Source: Flavobacterium johnsoniae (GTDB taxonomy: Bacteria > Bacteroidota > Bacteroidia > Flavobacteriales > Flavobacteriaceae). Taken from it: a DNA stretch of 64,000 nucleotides. Under the pieces are notes generated by a model that was given only the letters and a program-made list of their open reading frames with translations, had not been told where the DNA came from and did no database searches. Below are positions 55,014 to 63,463 of this stretch, piece by piece (positions within the stretch are counted from its first letter, which is position 1; the number at the start of each line of letters is the position of its first letter). Both the position numbers and the translations under genes were made by a program. The DNA lies in NCBI RefSeq assembly GCF_001879205.1, contig NZ_MLFK01000011.1, positions 1-64,000 on the forward strand, given 5' to 3'.

Positions 55014-55577
55014 ATGGAAAAGAAATATTCAGTTGTTTTTCATCCTTCAAAAGATGGAATTGAGATAATCAAAAAACTAAAATTAGAATTATTTAATATA
55101 ATTGGATGGTACAGCAGCTGCAATTCTGTCGCACATATTACAATTGGTGGATTTAAAGCGAATGAAAATCAGCTTGAAAAATACAGACAAAAGCTTTCTA
55201 AAATCGCTGACACTTTAACTCCCGTACAAATTTATTTAGATCATTTTGGTGCTTATGAGGAAAGTCGGGCTTTCTTCATATCTCCTAATGAAGATTCTAA
55301 AGCAAATTTAAAACCTATGATGAAAAAAATTCAGGAAACACTTCTGATTTCCAGTAAAGACAGAAGCGACGATCCTCATATTTCAATAGGACGAAATCTA
55401 ACCCCTGAAAACATCCAAATTGCCCGTGATTTATTTACTACAATTAATATGGATTTTTTATGTGATGCCATTATATTAAGAGAATTTGATCCGATTAAAA
55501 GACAATACTTTATCTTAGAAACTTTTCCTTTTGGCAGTAATCCTCAGCCAGAATTAACTCAGGGAAGTTTGTTTTAA
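55014..55577 (+). CDS. 2H phosphoesterase-superfamily protein (2'-5' RNA ligase-like)
   Basis: 187 aa, cytoplasmic. The two HxT/S motifs of the 2H superfamily are spaced normally: His41-Ile-Thr43 (AHITIGGF) and His122-Ile-Ser124 (PHISIGRN). Members act on 2',3'-cyclic or 2'-5' phosphodiesters. The substrate is unknown. It lies 21 bp after the porin gene. Confidence 0.75.
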   Translation: MEKKYSVVFHPSKDGIEIIKKLKLELFNIIGWYSSCNSVAHITIGGFKANENQLEKYRQKLSKIADTLTPVQIYLDHFGAYEESRAFFISPNEDSKANLKPMMKKIQETLLISSKDRSDDPHISIGRNLTPENIQIARDLFTTINMDFLCDAIILREFDPIKRQYFILETFPFGSNPQPELTQGSLF

Positions 55578-55661
55578 CCGCAAGGCTCGCTAAGATTTAC
55601 GCAAAGAACGCAGGTTTTTTTTGTGAACTTTGCGAAAAAACCTTGCGCTCTTTGCGGTTAA
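55574..55661. repeat. CGCAAAG-rich inverted-repeat element
   Basis: The element begins TTAACCGCAA and ends TTTGCGGTTAA, with internal GCAAAGAACGCA and CTTTGCG words. It overlaps the stop codon of the preceding gene and may act as its terminator. A related degraded copy lies at 35939-36015. Confidence 0.65.
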
Positions 55662-55754
55662 ATAAACACAAGCAAAGAAACTTGAAACTAAAAAAAACTG
55701 AAACCTGAAACTAAAAATAACATTTTGTATATTTGAATTTTACAATTCACCAAT

Positions 55755-56678
55755 ATGAAATCCCTCGATTCATTTTATCAAGATATTACTGAAGGCTCGG
55801 CTGTTGATCCTACTTCATTACTTCCCAATGACATTCAAAAAGAAATTGGTCATTTTAATGTTTTCGACATTAAAGAACTTTTGGAAAGAATGCAGGGAAA
55901 ATCAGTTATGCCTTATGACAGAAGGGCTTATTACAAAATAAGTTTGATAAGAGGCCATAACAGAGCCGAATACGCCGATAAAATAATCGAAATAAAAAAA
56001 CAGGGACTTTTATTTGCTACTCCTAAAATTCCGTATAATTATTTACCGCAAGACACTAACCAGGGCGGGCAGTTTTGCGTTTTTACAAGCGAATTTTTAT
56101 CGAAAAACAAAAGCGGCATTGATCTCGACGAACTTCCCATTTTTGGTGCAGACGGTTATCCTATTTTTCAGCTTACAGATGAAGAAGTTGAAGAAGTAGC
56201 CTTGATTTTCAACAAAATACAAAAAGAAATCAATTCTGATTATATTTATAAATACGATTTGATTCGGAATTATGTAGCTGAATTAATTCACTTCGGACAA
56301 AAATTACAGCCTATAACGGCACTTTATTCCAAACACAATTCGGCAGCTAGAGTTTCTTCATTATTTGCTGAATTATTAGAAAGACAATTCCCTATAGAAT
56401 CTCCAAACCAGCGTTTAGAATTAAGAACTGCCAAAGATTTTGCCGAAAGATTATCCGTTCACGTTAATCATTTAAACAAAGTTTTAAAAGAAAACACCGG
56501 AAAAACCACCACCGAGTTGATCAGCAGCCGACTAACAAACGAAGCTAAAATCCTTTTAAAACAAACCGACTGGAATATCTCTGAAATAGCCTATTCACTG
56601 GGTTTTGAAGAATTAGCACATTTTTCGAACTTCTTTAAAAAACAAACTTCTTTTACGCCTTTGGCTTTTAGGAGTTAG
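55755..56678 (+). CDS. AraC-family transcriptional regulator
   Basis: 307 aa. Residues about 215-305 hold the C-terminal helix-turn-helix pair (AKDFAERLSVHVNHLNKVLKENTG and NISEIAYSLGFEELAHFSNFFKKQT). The N-terminal half resembles cupin-like ligand domains (YYKISLIRG, GLLFATPKIPYNY). It precedes an SDR gene by 230 bp in the same direction; such AraC-SDR pairs are common and suggest local control. Confidence 0.85.
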   Translation: MKSLDSFYQDITEGSAVDPTSLLPNDIQKEIGHFNVFDIKELLERMQGKSVMPYDRRAYYKISLIRGHNRAEYADKIIEIKKQGLLFATPKIPYNYLPQDTNQGGQFCVFTSEFLSKNKSGIDLDELPIFGADGYPIFQLTDEEVEEVALIFNKIQKEINSDYIYKYDLIRNYVAELIHFGQKLQPITALYSKHNSAARVSSLFAELLERQFPIESPNQRLELRTAKDFAERLSVHVNHLNKVLKENTGKTTTELISSRLTNEAKILLKQTDWNISEIAYSLGFEELAHFSNFFKKQTSFTPLAFRS

Positions 56679-56707
56679 TTTTTGTTTCAGGTTTCAGGTT
56701 TGGTAGA

Positions 56708-56742
56708 ACTTTGTCAAAGTTTGAAACTTTAACAAAGTTTAG
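56708..56742. repeat. AACTTTG palindromic repeat
   Basis: AACTTTGTCAAAGTTT is followed by a related TTTAACAAAGTTT, giving a small palindromic unit in the gap between the AraC and SDR genes. Farther on, at 56750-56773, is a fragment of the CTGAGCG element seen at 57819-57999. Confidence 0.45.
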
Positions 56743-56908
56743 CGCACTGCTTGTCCTCCTGAGCGAGGTCAGAAAAATGGAATTTGGAATTTAAAAATTG
56801 AGATTTATTATTTCTGATTTGAATTTCGCAAACATCGGTTTGATATTTACAACTCCCCAACACTGCCTCGCTCCTACCTTTGTCTTATCAATTTAAAAGA
56901 TCGAAAAG

Positions 56909-57637
56909 ATGAATTTATCAAACAACAAAATTTTAATAACGGGCGGTGCAAGCGGAATCGGGTTTGGACTTACCGAACGATTCATTCAGGAAAACAATAC
57001 CGTGATTATCTGCGGCAGGAGAGAATCTGTTTTAAATGAAGTGAAAGCACAATTTCCATCGGTAATTACAAAAGTCTGCGATTTATCTTTAGAAAAAGAA
57101 CGAATCGAACTTTACAATTGGATTTCTGAAAATCATCCTGATTTAAACGTTTTAATCAACAATGCCGGAATTCAAAAATGGGTTTCTGTTACCGATGCTG
57201 ATTTCTACGAAAGCATGAAAGCCGAAATCAGCACTAATATTGAAGCTCCTTTACATTTAACTTCATTGTTCATTCAGTTGAAATCTTTGACAACGGTAAT
57301 GAATGTAACTTCCGGATTGGCTTTTTCTCCTTTTGCAAAAGTACCGGTTTATTCAGCTACAAAAGCATTTTTCAGATCGTTTACACTTTCGCTTCGTCAT
57401 TTATTAAAAGCGAAAAATATTGAAGTAATCGAAATTATTCCACCTGCCTTAAATACTGATTTGGGCGGTGTTGGTTTGCACGACGCACATCCAAGCGTAA
57501 GCAGTTTTATAGAGTCTATTTTTGAGCAATTAAAACAAGGCAGAAACGAACTTACTTTTGGAACAAGCGAAACGAGATTAAACGCAAGTGTTCCGGAACT
57601 AAAAGCGTCATTTGTGGCTTTGCATTCTAATTTATAA
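56909..57637 (+). CDS. Short-chain dehydrogenase/reductase
   Basis: 242 aa. The nucleotide loop is TGGASGIGFG, with NNAG near residue 86 and the catalytic Ser...Tyr-x-x-x-Lys in VTSGLAFS and VYSATKAF. It belongs to the DltE-like SDR group. The substrate is unknown. It probably works with the AraC regulator upstream. Confidence 0.85.
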   Translation: MNLSNNKILITGGASGIGFGLTERFIQENNTVIICGRRESVLNEVKAQFPSVITKVCDLSLEKERIELYNWISENHPDLNVLINNAGIQKWVSVTDADFYESMKAEISTNIEAPLHLTSLFIQLKSLTTVMNVTSGLAFSPFAKVPVYSATKAFFRSFTLSLRHLLKAKNIEVIEIIPPALNTDLGGVGLHDAHPSVSSFIESIFEQLKQGRNELTFGTSETRLNASVPELKASFVALHSNL

Positions 57638-57818
57638 TATTAAATTTTAAACACATAGAAACATAAATATTGTAAACCGTTAAAAGGTATTTCATTTGTT
57701 TAAACAAACATAGCAATGCAGTTAAACAGCTATGTGTTAGAAACTAGTTTCTTTTTAAACTCTTTTCTAAAGAAATAAAATCTATGTTTCTATGTGTTTA
57801 AAAATAGAACTCAACGCT

Positions 57819-57999
57819 CTGTCCTCCTTAGCGTAGTTGAAGGACATTGATAACGAAGGTCTTCGACTTCGCTCAGACTGACAAAAGAAAACAAAAAGCA
57901 ATAAACTAAAAGCAATAAACAAAACCGATTCATTGTCCTCCTGAGCGTACTCGAAGGACATTCGTGACGTAGAGGTCTTCGACTTCGCTCAGACTGACA
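57819..57999. repeat. Two direct copies of a 65-bp dispersed repeat
   Basis: Copies at 57819-57883 and 57933-57999 share GTCCTCCT-AGCG, GAAGGACATT and GGTCTTCGACTTCGCTCAGA blocks. Each carries GTC...GAC dyads. They are separated by AAGCAATAAAC-type words. The gap 57638-58051 is otherwise non-coding, with a second weak pair of ATCTATGTTTCTATGTGTT-like words. Confidence 0.7.
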
Positions 58000-58051
58000 G
58001 CAAAACAGTTAACAATAAACAACAAACAATAAACAATAAATACTATAAAAA

Positions 58052-58816
58052 ATGGCAGTAAATACAAAAATAGCTCTGGTTACAGGCGGAAGCAGAGGAT
58101 TAGGAAAAAACATGGCAGTTGCAATTGCTAAAAAAGGAATTGATGTAATCATCACATACAACAGCAAAAAAGAAGAAGCTGAACTGGTGGTAAAAGAAAT
58201 TGAAAATTTAGGCCAAAAGGCCGCGTCACTTCAATTAAATGTGGCGGATTCTGGAACTTTTAATTCGTTTTTCGCGAACGTATCTGAGGTTTTAAAAGAC
58301 ACTTTCAAAACAGATAAATTCGACTTTTTAATAAACAATGCTGGGATTGGGATTCACAATTCATTCATTGGCACAACAGAAGCTGAGTTTGATCAATTGA
58401 CAAACATCCAGTTTAAAGGACCGTTTTTCTTAACGCAAAAAGGATTAAATGTAATGAATGATGGGGGCGGAATCGTAAATATTTCTACTGGTTTAGCAAG
58501 ATTTTCTTTTCCTGGTTATGCGGCATATGCTTCTATGAAAGGTGCGATTGAAACCTTAACCAAATATCAGGCAAAAGAATTGGGCGCCAGAAAAATCAGA
58601 GTAAATGTTGTTGCTCCGGGAGCGATAGAAACTGATTTTGGAGGCGGTGTTGTTAGAGATAACGAGCAGATGAATCAGCAGATTGCCTCTGTAACTGCTT
58701 TAGGACGTGTTGGATTACCAGATGATATTGGCGGTGTAGTTGCATTTTTATGCACCGAAGATGCACGCTGGATCAATGCACAGCGAATTGAAGCTTCAGG
58801 TGGTATGATGCTATAA
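58052..58816 (+). CDS. Short-chain dehydrogenase/reductase, second copy
   Basis: 254 aa. The cofactor loop is TGGSRGLGKN, with NNAG near residue 97 and the catalytic Tyr-x-x-x-Lys in AAYASMKGA. It belongs to the classical FabG-like group and differs clearly from the SDR at 56909-57637. It may act in the same small-molecule pathway; nothing in the sequence shows the substrate. Confidence 0.85.
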   Translation: MAVNTKIALVTGGSRGLGKNMAVAIAKKGIDVIITYNSKKEEAELVVKEIENLGQKAASLQLNVADSGTFNSFFANVSEVLKDTFKTDKFDFLINNAGIGIHNSFIGTTEAEFDQLTNIQFKGPFFLTQKGLNVMNDGGGIVNISTGLARFSFPGYAAYASMKGAIETLTKYQAKELGARKIRVNVVAPGAIETDFGGGVVRDNEQMNQQIASVTALGRVGLPDDIGGVVAFLCTEDARWINAQRIEASGGMML

Positions 58817-58825
58817 GGTTAATTT

Positions 58826-58955
58826 CTAATTTCTAATTGTTAATTGTTAATTGTTAATTGTTTGCCGTTAGTGGTAATAATTCGTATTAAAACATGAACT
58901 TTTAACTTTCGACTTTTGACTTTTGACTTTTGACTTTTGACTTTCGACTTTTGAT
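58826..58955. repeat. Heptanucleotide tandem repeats
   Basis: Tandem 7-bp words (TTCTAAT then TGTTAAT at 58826-58862, and CTTTTGA with CTTTCGA variants at 58898-58955) lie just after the SDR stop. A similar AATAAAC run precedes the gene (about 58010-58042). Confidence 0.6.
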
Positions 58956-58963
58956 TCAAAAAC

Positions 58964-58998
58964 AAAACCCGTCAGGCTTAAAAAACTTGTCGGGTTTT
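58964..58998. terminator. Bidirectional terminator
   Basis: Stem AAAACCCG(T/A)CA(G/A)G with its complement, T-runs on both strands. It ends the plus-strand SDR and the minus-strand frameshifted gene. Confidence 0.75.
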
Positions 58999-59019
58999 CT
59001 TCATTTCAATTACCATCAT

Positions 59020-59476
59020 CTATCTTATTTGTACTCGCTTGAAAAATTCGCCGTTTTTATCAAAATTTAAACTGTAAAACTTGGCGTCTTTAATCACATT
59101 TGCTTCATAAGTATTTACATTTAAATCATTTACAACAGAAAAAAACTGCCTGTAAGACTTAGCGGAATAGTTTTTTTTAAGATAAGTCTGTGCTTTTTGG
59201 GGCAATTTATTGAGGAGTATTTGTACTTTGTATGCTTTAAAAAGTCCGTCTTTATCATATCTGGCAAAAGCTACTGTTTTTTGCTGTTTCATTAAATTGC
59301 GCTTCAAAAATAATATCATCACTTTTACCACTATACTCAATATCCCAAACTGCCTTTTTCTTAGGATATTGATTTTCAAAAGCTGTTCTAATATTTTGCG
59401 GCGGTACTACTAAACTATTTTGTGCCAGCAATAAACCACACCATAAAAAAGCACCTGCTAAAAAAATATTTTTCAT
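59020..59476 (-). pseudogene. Frameshifted PepSY-like secreted protein
   Basis: Two overlapping minus-strand frames together match the intact neighbour at 59622-60080: MKNIFLAGAFLWCGLLLAQ...FEAQFNETAK, then TVAFARYDKDGLFKAY...LPQKAQTYLKKNYSAK. The break falls at the six-T run 59277-59282 (A6 in the coding strand). One base fewer would restore a single frame of about 152 residues. It is either a real inactivating slip or a sequencing error in a homopolymer. The signal peptide is intact. Confidence 0.75.
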
Positions 59477-59550
59477 TTTTACATTTTAAACAACCCGCAC
59501 AAAAGTAGTAAAATTACTACTTTAAAATAAATTCTTTTTAAATAAAAAAC

Positions 59551-59582
59551 AAAACCCGGCAAGCTTAAAAAACTTGCCGGGT
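59551..59582 (-). terminator. Terminator of the intact PepSY-like gene
   Basis: Stem ACCCGGCAAG / CTTGCCGGGT with a T-rich tail on the minus strand, 40 bp after the stop codon. Nearly the same sequence terminates the neighbouring copy at 58964-58998, so terminators were duplicated with the genes. Confidence 0.78.
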
Positions 59583-59621
59583 CTGCCGTTTCAAATATAT
59601 TTGAATTAGTAAGTACTTTTT

Positions 59622-60080
59622 TTAGTCCTTTTGGACTGCGACATCAAATCCTCCGTTTTTATCAAAAACAACATCATAGAATTTTGAGTCTTTTTCTACA
59701 CCAACTTCATAAGTGGTTTTGTTTTTATCATCTACAACTACAGCAATTTCTTTAATTGCTTTTGCCGGATAATTTTTCTTTAAGTAAGTCTGTGCTTTTA
59801 AAGGCAGCTGGCTTAAAGGAATTTGTAATTCGTAAGCTTTTAAAACTCCTAAATTATCATATACTGCAAGCGCTTTGGTGTTTTTATCGGTATTGAATTT
59901 TGCTTCATATCTAATTTCATCATCATCATCGCCAACATACTTTAATGACCACACAGGAACTTTGTTTGGATACTCTTTTTCAAAAGTAAACTTCACTTTT
60001 TCCGGAGGCGTTACTACATCGTTTTGTCCAATTAAAAAACTACTCCAGAATAAAACTATAATTAAAAATATGTTTCTCAT
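59622..60080 (-). CDS. PepSY-like domain secreted protein
   Basis: 152 aa with a signal peptide (1-19, LIGQ). The mature part has the two-lobed alpha/beta pattern of PepSY-like (DUF2874) proteins: FTFEKEYPNKVPVWSLKY, EAKFNTDKNTKALAVYDNLG and LPLKAQTYLKKNYPAKAIKEIAVV. Such small periplasmic proteins often sit beside signalling genes. Its function is unknown. It is followed upstream by a two-component system on the same strand. Confidence 0.75.
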   Translation of the reverse strand: MRNIFLIIVLFWSSFLIGQNDVVTPPEKVKFTFEKEYPNKVPVWSLKYVGDDDDEIRYEAKFNTDKNTKALAVYDNLGVLKAYELQIPLSQLPLKAQTYLKKNYPAKAIKEIAVVVDDKNKTTYEVGVEKDSKFYDVVFDKNGGFDVAVQKD

Positions 60081-60170
60081 TACCTGAATATTTAAATTGA
60101 AGATTAAAATGTGCGTAATAAAAGTATTACTTTTAAAATAAATTTCAAATATTTTTTTATAAAAAGAATA

Positions 60171-60869
60171 TTACTTTTTTAATCGATCTGTAAGTTCTCT
60201 TTTGTAAGTTATTCCAATTGGCAATTTTTCATTTTTAATCACAACATAATCTTTATCAGTTGTTTCAATTTTATCCAGTGCCACGATATAAGATTTATGA
60301 ATGCGCATAAAATTCTTTTCGGGCAGGCATTTTTCAAACTCTGTTGTTGTAATGGATGCCAGATACGTTCTTTTTGTTGTATGGAGCTTTACATAATTTC
60401 CAAAACTCTGTGCGTATAAAAGCTGATCTAGTTCTATTTCGATAAAATAGCCGTCAATTTTTACACTAACTGTATTAATGGTAATTTCTTCTTCTTTTGC
60501 TTTTACTGTTTCTGTCGAAAAAAAACGATCGACAGCTTTTAAAAATCTCGGAAAATAAATAGGCTTCAACAAATAGTCTATTACGCCGTAATCATAACTT
60601 TCAAGTGCAAATTCAGAATAAGCGGTTGTTAAAATCGTCTTTGGATGGTTGGGAATAATTTTCAACAATTCCATACCCGAAATCTCCGGCATATTAATAT
60701 CCAAAAACATCAAATCGACTTTATTCTCTCTCAGATAATCCATCGCTTCAATACCGTTATAGCCTTGAAAAACCAATTCTAACTGCGGATTCTGCTTGAT
60801 ATAATTCGCCAAAACGTAATGCGCAGCAGGCTCATCATCTACAATTATGCATTTTTTAGGATCTCTCAT
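60171..60869 (-). CDS. LytTR-family response regulator
   Basis: 232 aa from the ATG at 60869 (a TTG at 60875 would add two residues). The receiver domain has IIVDDEP at its N-terminus and phosphoacceptor Asp57 in DLMFLDINMPE. Residues about 130-230 are a LytTR DNA-binding domain (LDQLLYAQSFGNYVKLHT, FMRIHKSYIVAL). It overlaps the kinase gene by 14 bp, so both are translated together. Confidence 0.92.
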   Translation of the reverse strand: MRDPKKCIIVDDEPAAHYVLANYIKQNPQLELVFQGYNGIEAMDYLRENKVDLMFLDINMPEISGMELLKIIPNHPKTILTTAYSEFALESYDYGVIDYLLKPIYFPRFLKAVDRFFSTETVKAKEEEITINTVSVKIDGYFIEIELDQLLYAQSFGNYVKLHTTKRTYLASITTTEFEKCLPEKNFMRIHKSYIVALDKIETTDKDYVVIKNEKLPIGITYKRELTDRLKK

Positions 60870-61902
60870 TAGCAAATCTTTTCAACTGCAGTTTTAAATC
60901 GACTATATAAGTATTTTTATTGTCCTGAATATCGAGATTATAGTTTTTTCCAAAAATCAAATTCAGTCTTTCAATCGTATTTTTCAAACCAATTTTAGTA
61001 GAAACCACATCAGTTTTCTTTGGAATTGAATTTACAACATGCAGATGAAGCTGTCCGTCTTCTACCGTTATAAAAATCTGAACAAAGCATTTTTCTATGG
61101 CGCAGGTTCCGTGTTTAAATGCATTTTCGATAAAGGCAATTAAAAGCATAGGCGAAATCTTATACGCATTTTGATTGTCTACTTTAGAATCAAATGTGAT
61201 GTCACATCGATAGCCAACACGCTCTTTTTCGAGCTGTACGTAACTGTTTATAAATTCCAGTTCATCTTCTAAAGATACACATTGTTTGCTGTTACTTTCT
61301 AATTGATAACGCATTAACTGCGAAACCTTCATAATTAAATCCGGCGTTCTGTCCGGAAATTCTAAACTGATTCCGTAAAGCGTATTAAAGGTATTAAATA
61401 AAAAATGCGGATTCAACTGTCCTTTCAAGGAATTGAGCTGCATTTGATTCAACAGCAGTGCTTCCTCTGTACGTTTTCTGTGAATCCTGTAAAATTTAAA
61501 AACAATAATCGGACTCAAAATACAAACCAAAGTCCCTAAAACGCTCGCCAGCTGATACACATAACTCCTTTGATGCGAATTTTGATATAGATGACAATTG
61601 CTGAACATATCGAGCATTGTAATCTCATACAAAACAATCGAGAAAACGAGAACTCCAAAAAGCGTTAAGAATATATAGGTTGCCGGACGGCGGGTTTTAA
61701 ATAATATTGGAAGAAGAAAAAAACGATTAAACTGGGCATGCATATAAAGAATGAAGTAGAAAAAAATGCCCATTAAAACTGATGTTAAAGAACTAAATAA
61801 CATCCAGTCGTTTTTTAAGGTGTAAATGGTAAAGGAAAAACCGACGACGGCAATTTCCTGCCACCATTTGTTATCCAGTATATTATCAAATTTTCTGTTC
61901 AT
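60856..61902 (-). CDS. LytS/YehU-type sensor histidine kinase
   Basis: 348 aa. Four membrane segments lie in residues about 17-135. The His_kinase motif GQLNPHFLFNTFN carries the phosphoacceptor His166. A HATPase_c-like C-terminus follows (IENAFKHG, then IGLKNTIERLNLIFG). No periplasmic sensor domain is visible, so it probably senses the membrane state. Divergent from TolC/RND genes by 163 bp, it may regulate them. Confidence 0.92.
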   Translation of the reverse strand: MNRKFDNILDNKWWQEIAVVGFSFTIYTLKNDWMLFSSLTSVLMGIFFYFILYMHAQFNRFFLLPILFKTRRPATYIFLTLFGVLVFSIVLYEITMLDMFSNCHLYQNSHQRSYVYQLASVLGTLVCILSPIIVFKFYRIHRKRTEEALLLNQMQLNSLKGQLNPHFLFNTFNTLYGISLEFPDRTPDLIMKVSQLMRYQLESNSKQCVSLEDELEFINSYVQLEKERVGYRCDITFDSKVDNQNAYKISPMLLIAFIENAFKHGTCAIEKCFVQIFITVEDGQLHLHVVNSIPKKTDVVSTKIGLKNTIERLNLIFGKNYNLDIQDNKNTYIVDLKLQLKRFANERS

Positions 61903-62065
61903 TTTTAAAACTTAAATAGTTTACAAAGTACGGACAAATATTTATTTTTTATTTCGTAAAAATGACAAATTCAATTCGTCATTTATTATTGCAGTACATC
62001 ACTTAACCTGACTTTTATCAGCGTAAGACAAATAAATTTGTTCTATAATTTCACACCTTGAGTTT

Positions 62066-63451
62066 ATGTATTTCAAAAAAATTACCTTATTATTTTTCTT
62101 GATTTTTGTCTCAATCGGTTACTCTCAAACCCTTTCTTTAAAAGAAGCAGTAAAAACCGGGCTTGAAAACTACGGTTCGATTAGAGCAAAAAACAATTAC
62201 ACCAATGCATCAAAAGAGACTCTCAAACAATCTCGACGTGATTACCTGCCTAACCTGAATTTATCGGCACAGCAGGATTACGGAACTGTAAATGGGCAGA
62301 ACGGGCCGCTTTATGGTTTTGGAGGTCTTGGAGTTGCTTCATCCGGATTACCTCTTCCGGAACAAAACTGGAATTCCGCTTTTGGCGCGCTTTATCTGGT
62401 CAATATGAACTGGGATTTTTTCACTTTTGGAAAAACACAGGAAAAAATCAATTTATCTAAAATTGATGTTCAGGCCAAAGAAAAAGATTTACAGCAGGAA
62501 AAATTCCAGCAGGAAATCAAAATTTCCGCTGCTTATTTAAATCTGCTGGCCAGCCAGAGACTGTTGATTTCACAGCAAAAAAATCTGGATCGCGCCGAAG
62601 TTTTCAAAAAAACAGCCGTTGCAAGAGTTAAAAACGGATTATTAGCCGGAGTAGATTCTACACTGGCAACTGCCGAAGTTTCAAAAGCTAAAATTGCTTT
62701 GAACCTGGCGAAGAATTTCGTGAAAGAACAAAACAATAAACTGGTCGATTTAATGGGAGTTGCACCTCAGGATTTTGTTACCGATACGCTTTTTGTAACG
62801 CAGATTCCAAAAGAATTAATTAAACAAAATGCGGTTACAGACAGTCTGCATCCTTTACTTCAATTCTATAAAACGAAAATCGATTACAGCAACCAGCAGG
62901 TTAAATTATACAAACGTTTTTATTATCCCACTATGACTGCTTTTGGTGTTTTACAAACCAGGGCTTCGGGATTTGAAAATAGTTATGCTACAGACCAGCA
63001 TGCTTTTACCAGAAATTACTGGGATGGTGTAAATCCAGATCGTACCAATTATTTGGTTGGAGTTGGAATTACATGGAATTTAACTACACCTTTTAGATCA
63101 AGCAAGCAGGTCAGCGCCCAAAAATTTGTTTCTCAGGCACTGCAGGAAGAATACAATCAGGCTGATAGAGAACTGAAGTCGCAATTGACTTTTGCCGAAG
63201 ATAAGATCAAAATTACTTTGGATAATTACGCCGAAGCACCCATTCAGGTTGACGCGGCAAAAAGAGCTTACATTCAAAAATCGACTTTATACAAAAACGG
63301 TTTAACTGATTTAACCGATTTAACACAAACGATTTACACTTTGAACCGTGCCGAAATCGACCGTGATATTGTCAACAATAATGTATGGCAGTCGTTTCTC
63401 TTAAAAGTTGCTGCAACGGGCAATTTTGACTTATTTATAAATGAATTTTAA
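62066..63451 (+). CDS. TolC-family outer-membrane efflux protein
   Basis: 461 aa with a signal peptide (1-20, GYSQ). Two OEP repeats are visible, with long helices (LNLLASQRLLISQQKNLDRAE and FAEDKIKITLDNYAEAPIQV) and barrel strands rich in Gly and aromatic residues. It forms the exit duct of a tripartite pump. The RND gene starts 12 bp downstream. A TAAATTTG -7-like box lies at 62033-62040. No membrane-fusion protein gene is between them. Confidence 0.88.
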   Translation: MYFKKITLLFFLIFVSIGYSQTLSLKEAVKTGLENYGSIRAKNNYTNASKETLKQSRRDYLPNLNLSAQQDYGTVNGQNGPLYGFGGLGVASSGLPLPEQNWNSAFGALYLVNMNWDFFTFGKTQEKINLSKIDVQAKEKDLQQEKFQQEIKISAAYLNLLASQRLLISQQKNLDRAEVFKKTAVARVKNGLLAGVDSTLATAEVSKAKIALNLAKNFVKEQNNKLVDLMGVAPQDFVTDTLFVTQIPKELIKQNAVTDSLHPLLQFYKTKIDYSNQQVKLYKRFYYPTMTAFGVLQTRASGFENSYATDQHAFTRNYWDGVNPDRTNYLVGVGITWNLTTPFRSSKQVSAQKFVSQALQEEYNQADRELKSQLTFAEDKIKITLDNYAEAPIQVDAAKRAYIQKSTLYKNGLTDLTDLTQTIYTLNRAEIDRDIVNNNVWQSFLLKVAATGNFDLFINEF

Positions 63452-63463
63452 TTATAGATCCAA

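Noticed and set aside
58826..58955. Possible CRISPR-like array
   Set aside because: Units are 7 bp with no spacers; these are simple tandem repeats.
59270..59290. A-AAA-AAC slippery heptamer suggesting programmed -1 frameshifting
   Set aside because: A -1 shift there reads CAG then a TAG stop; the paralogue shows that a +1 shift is needed, so programmed -1 frameshifting does not explain it.
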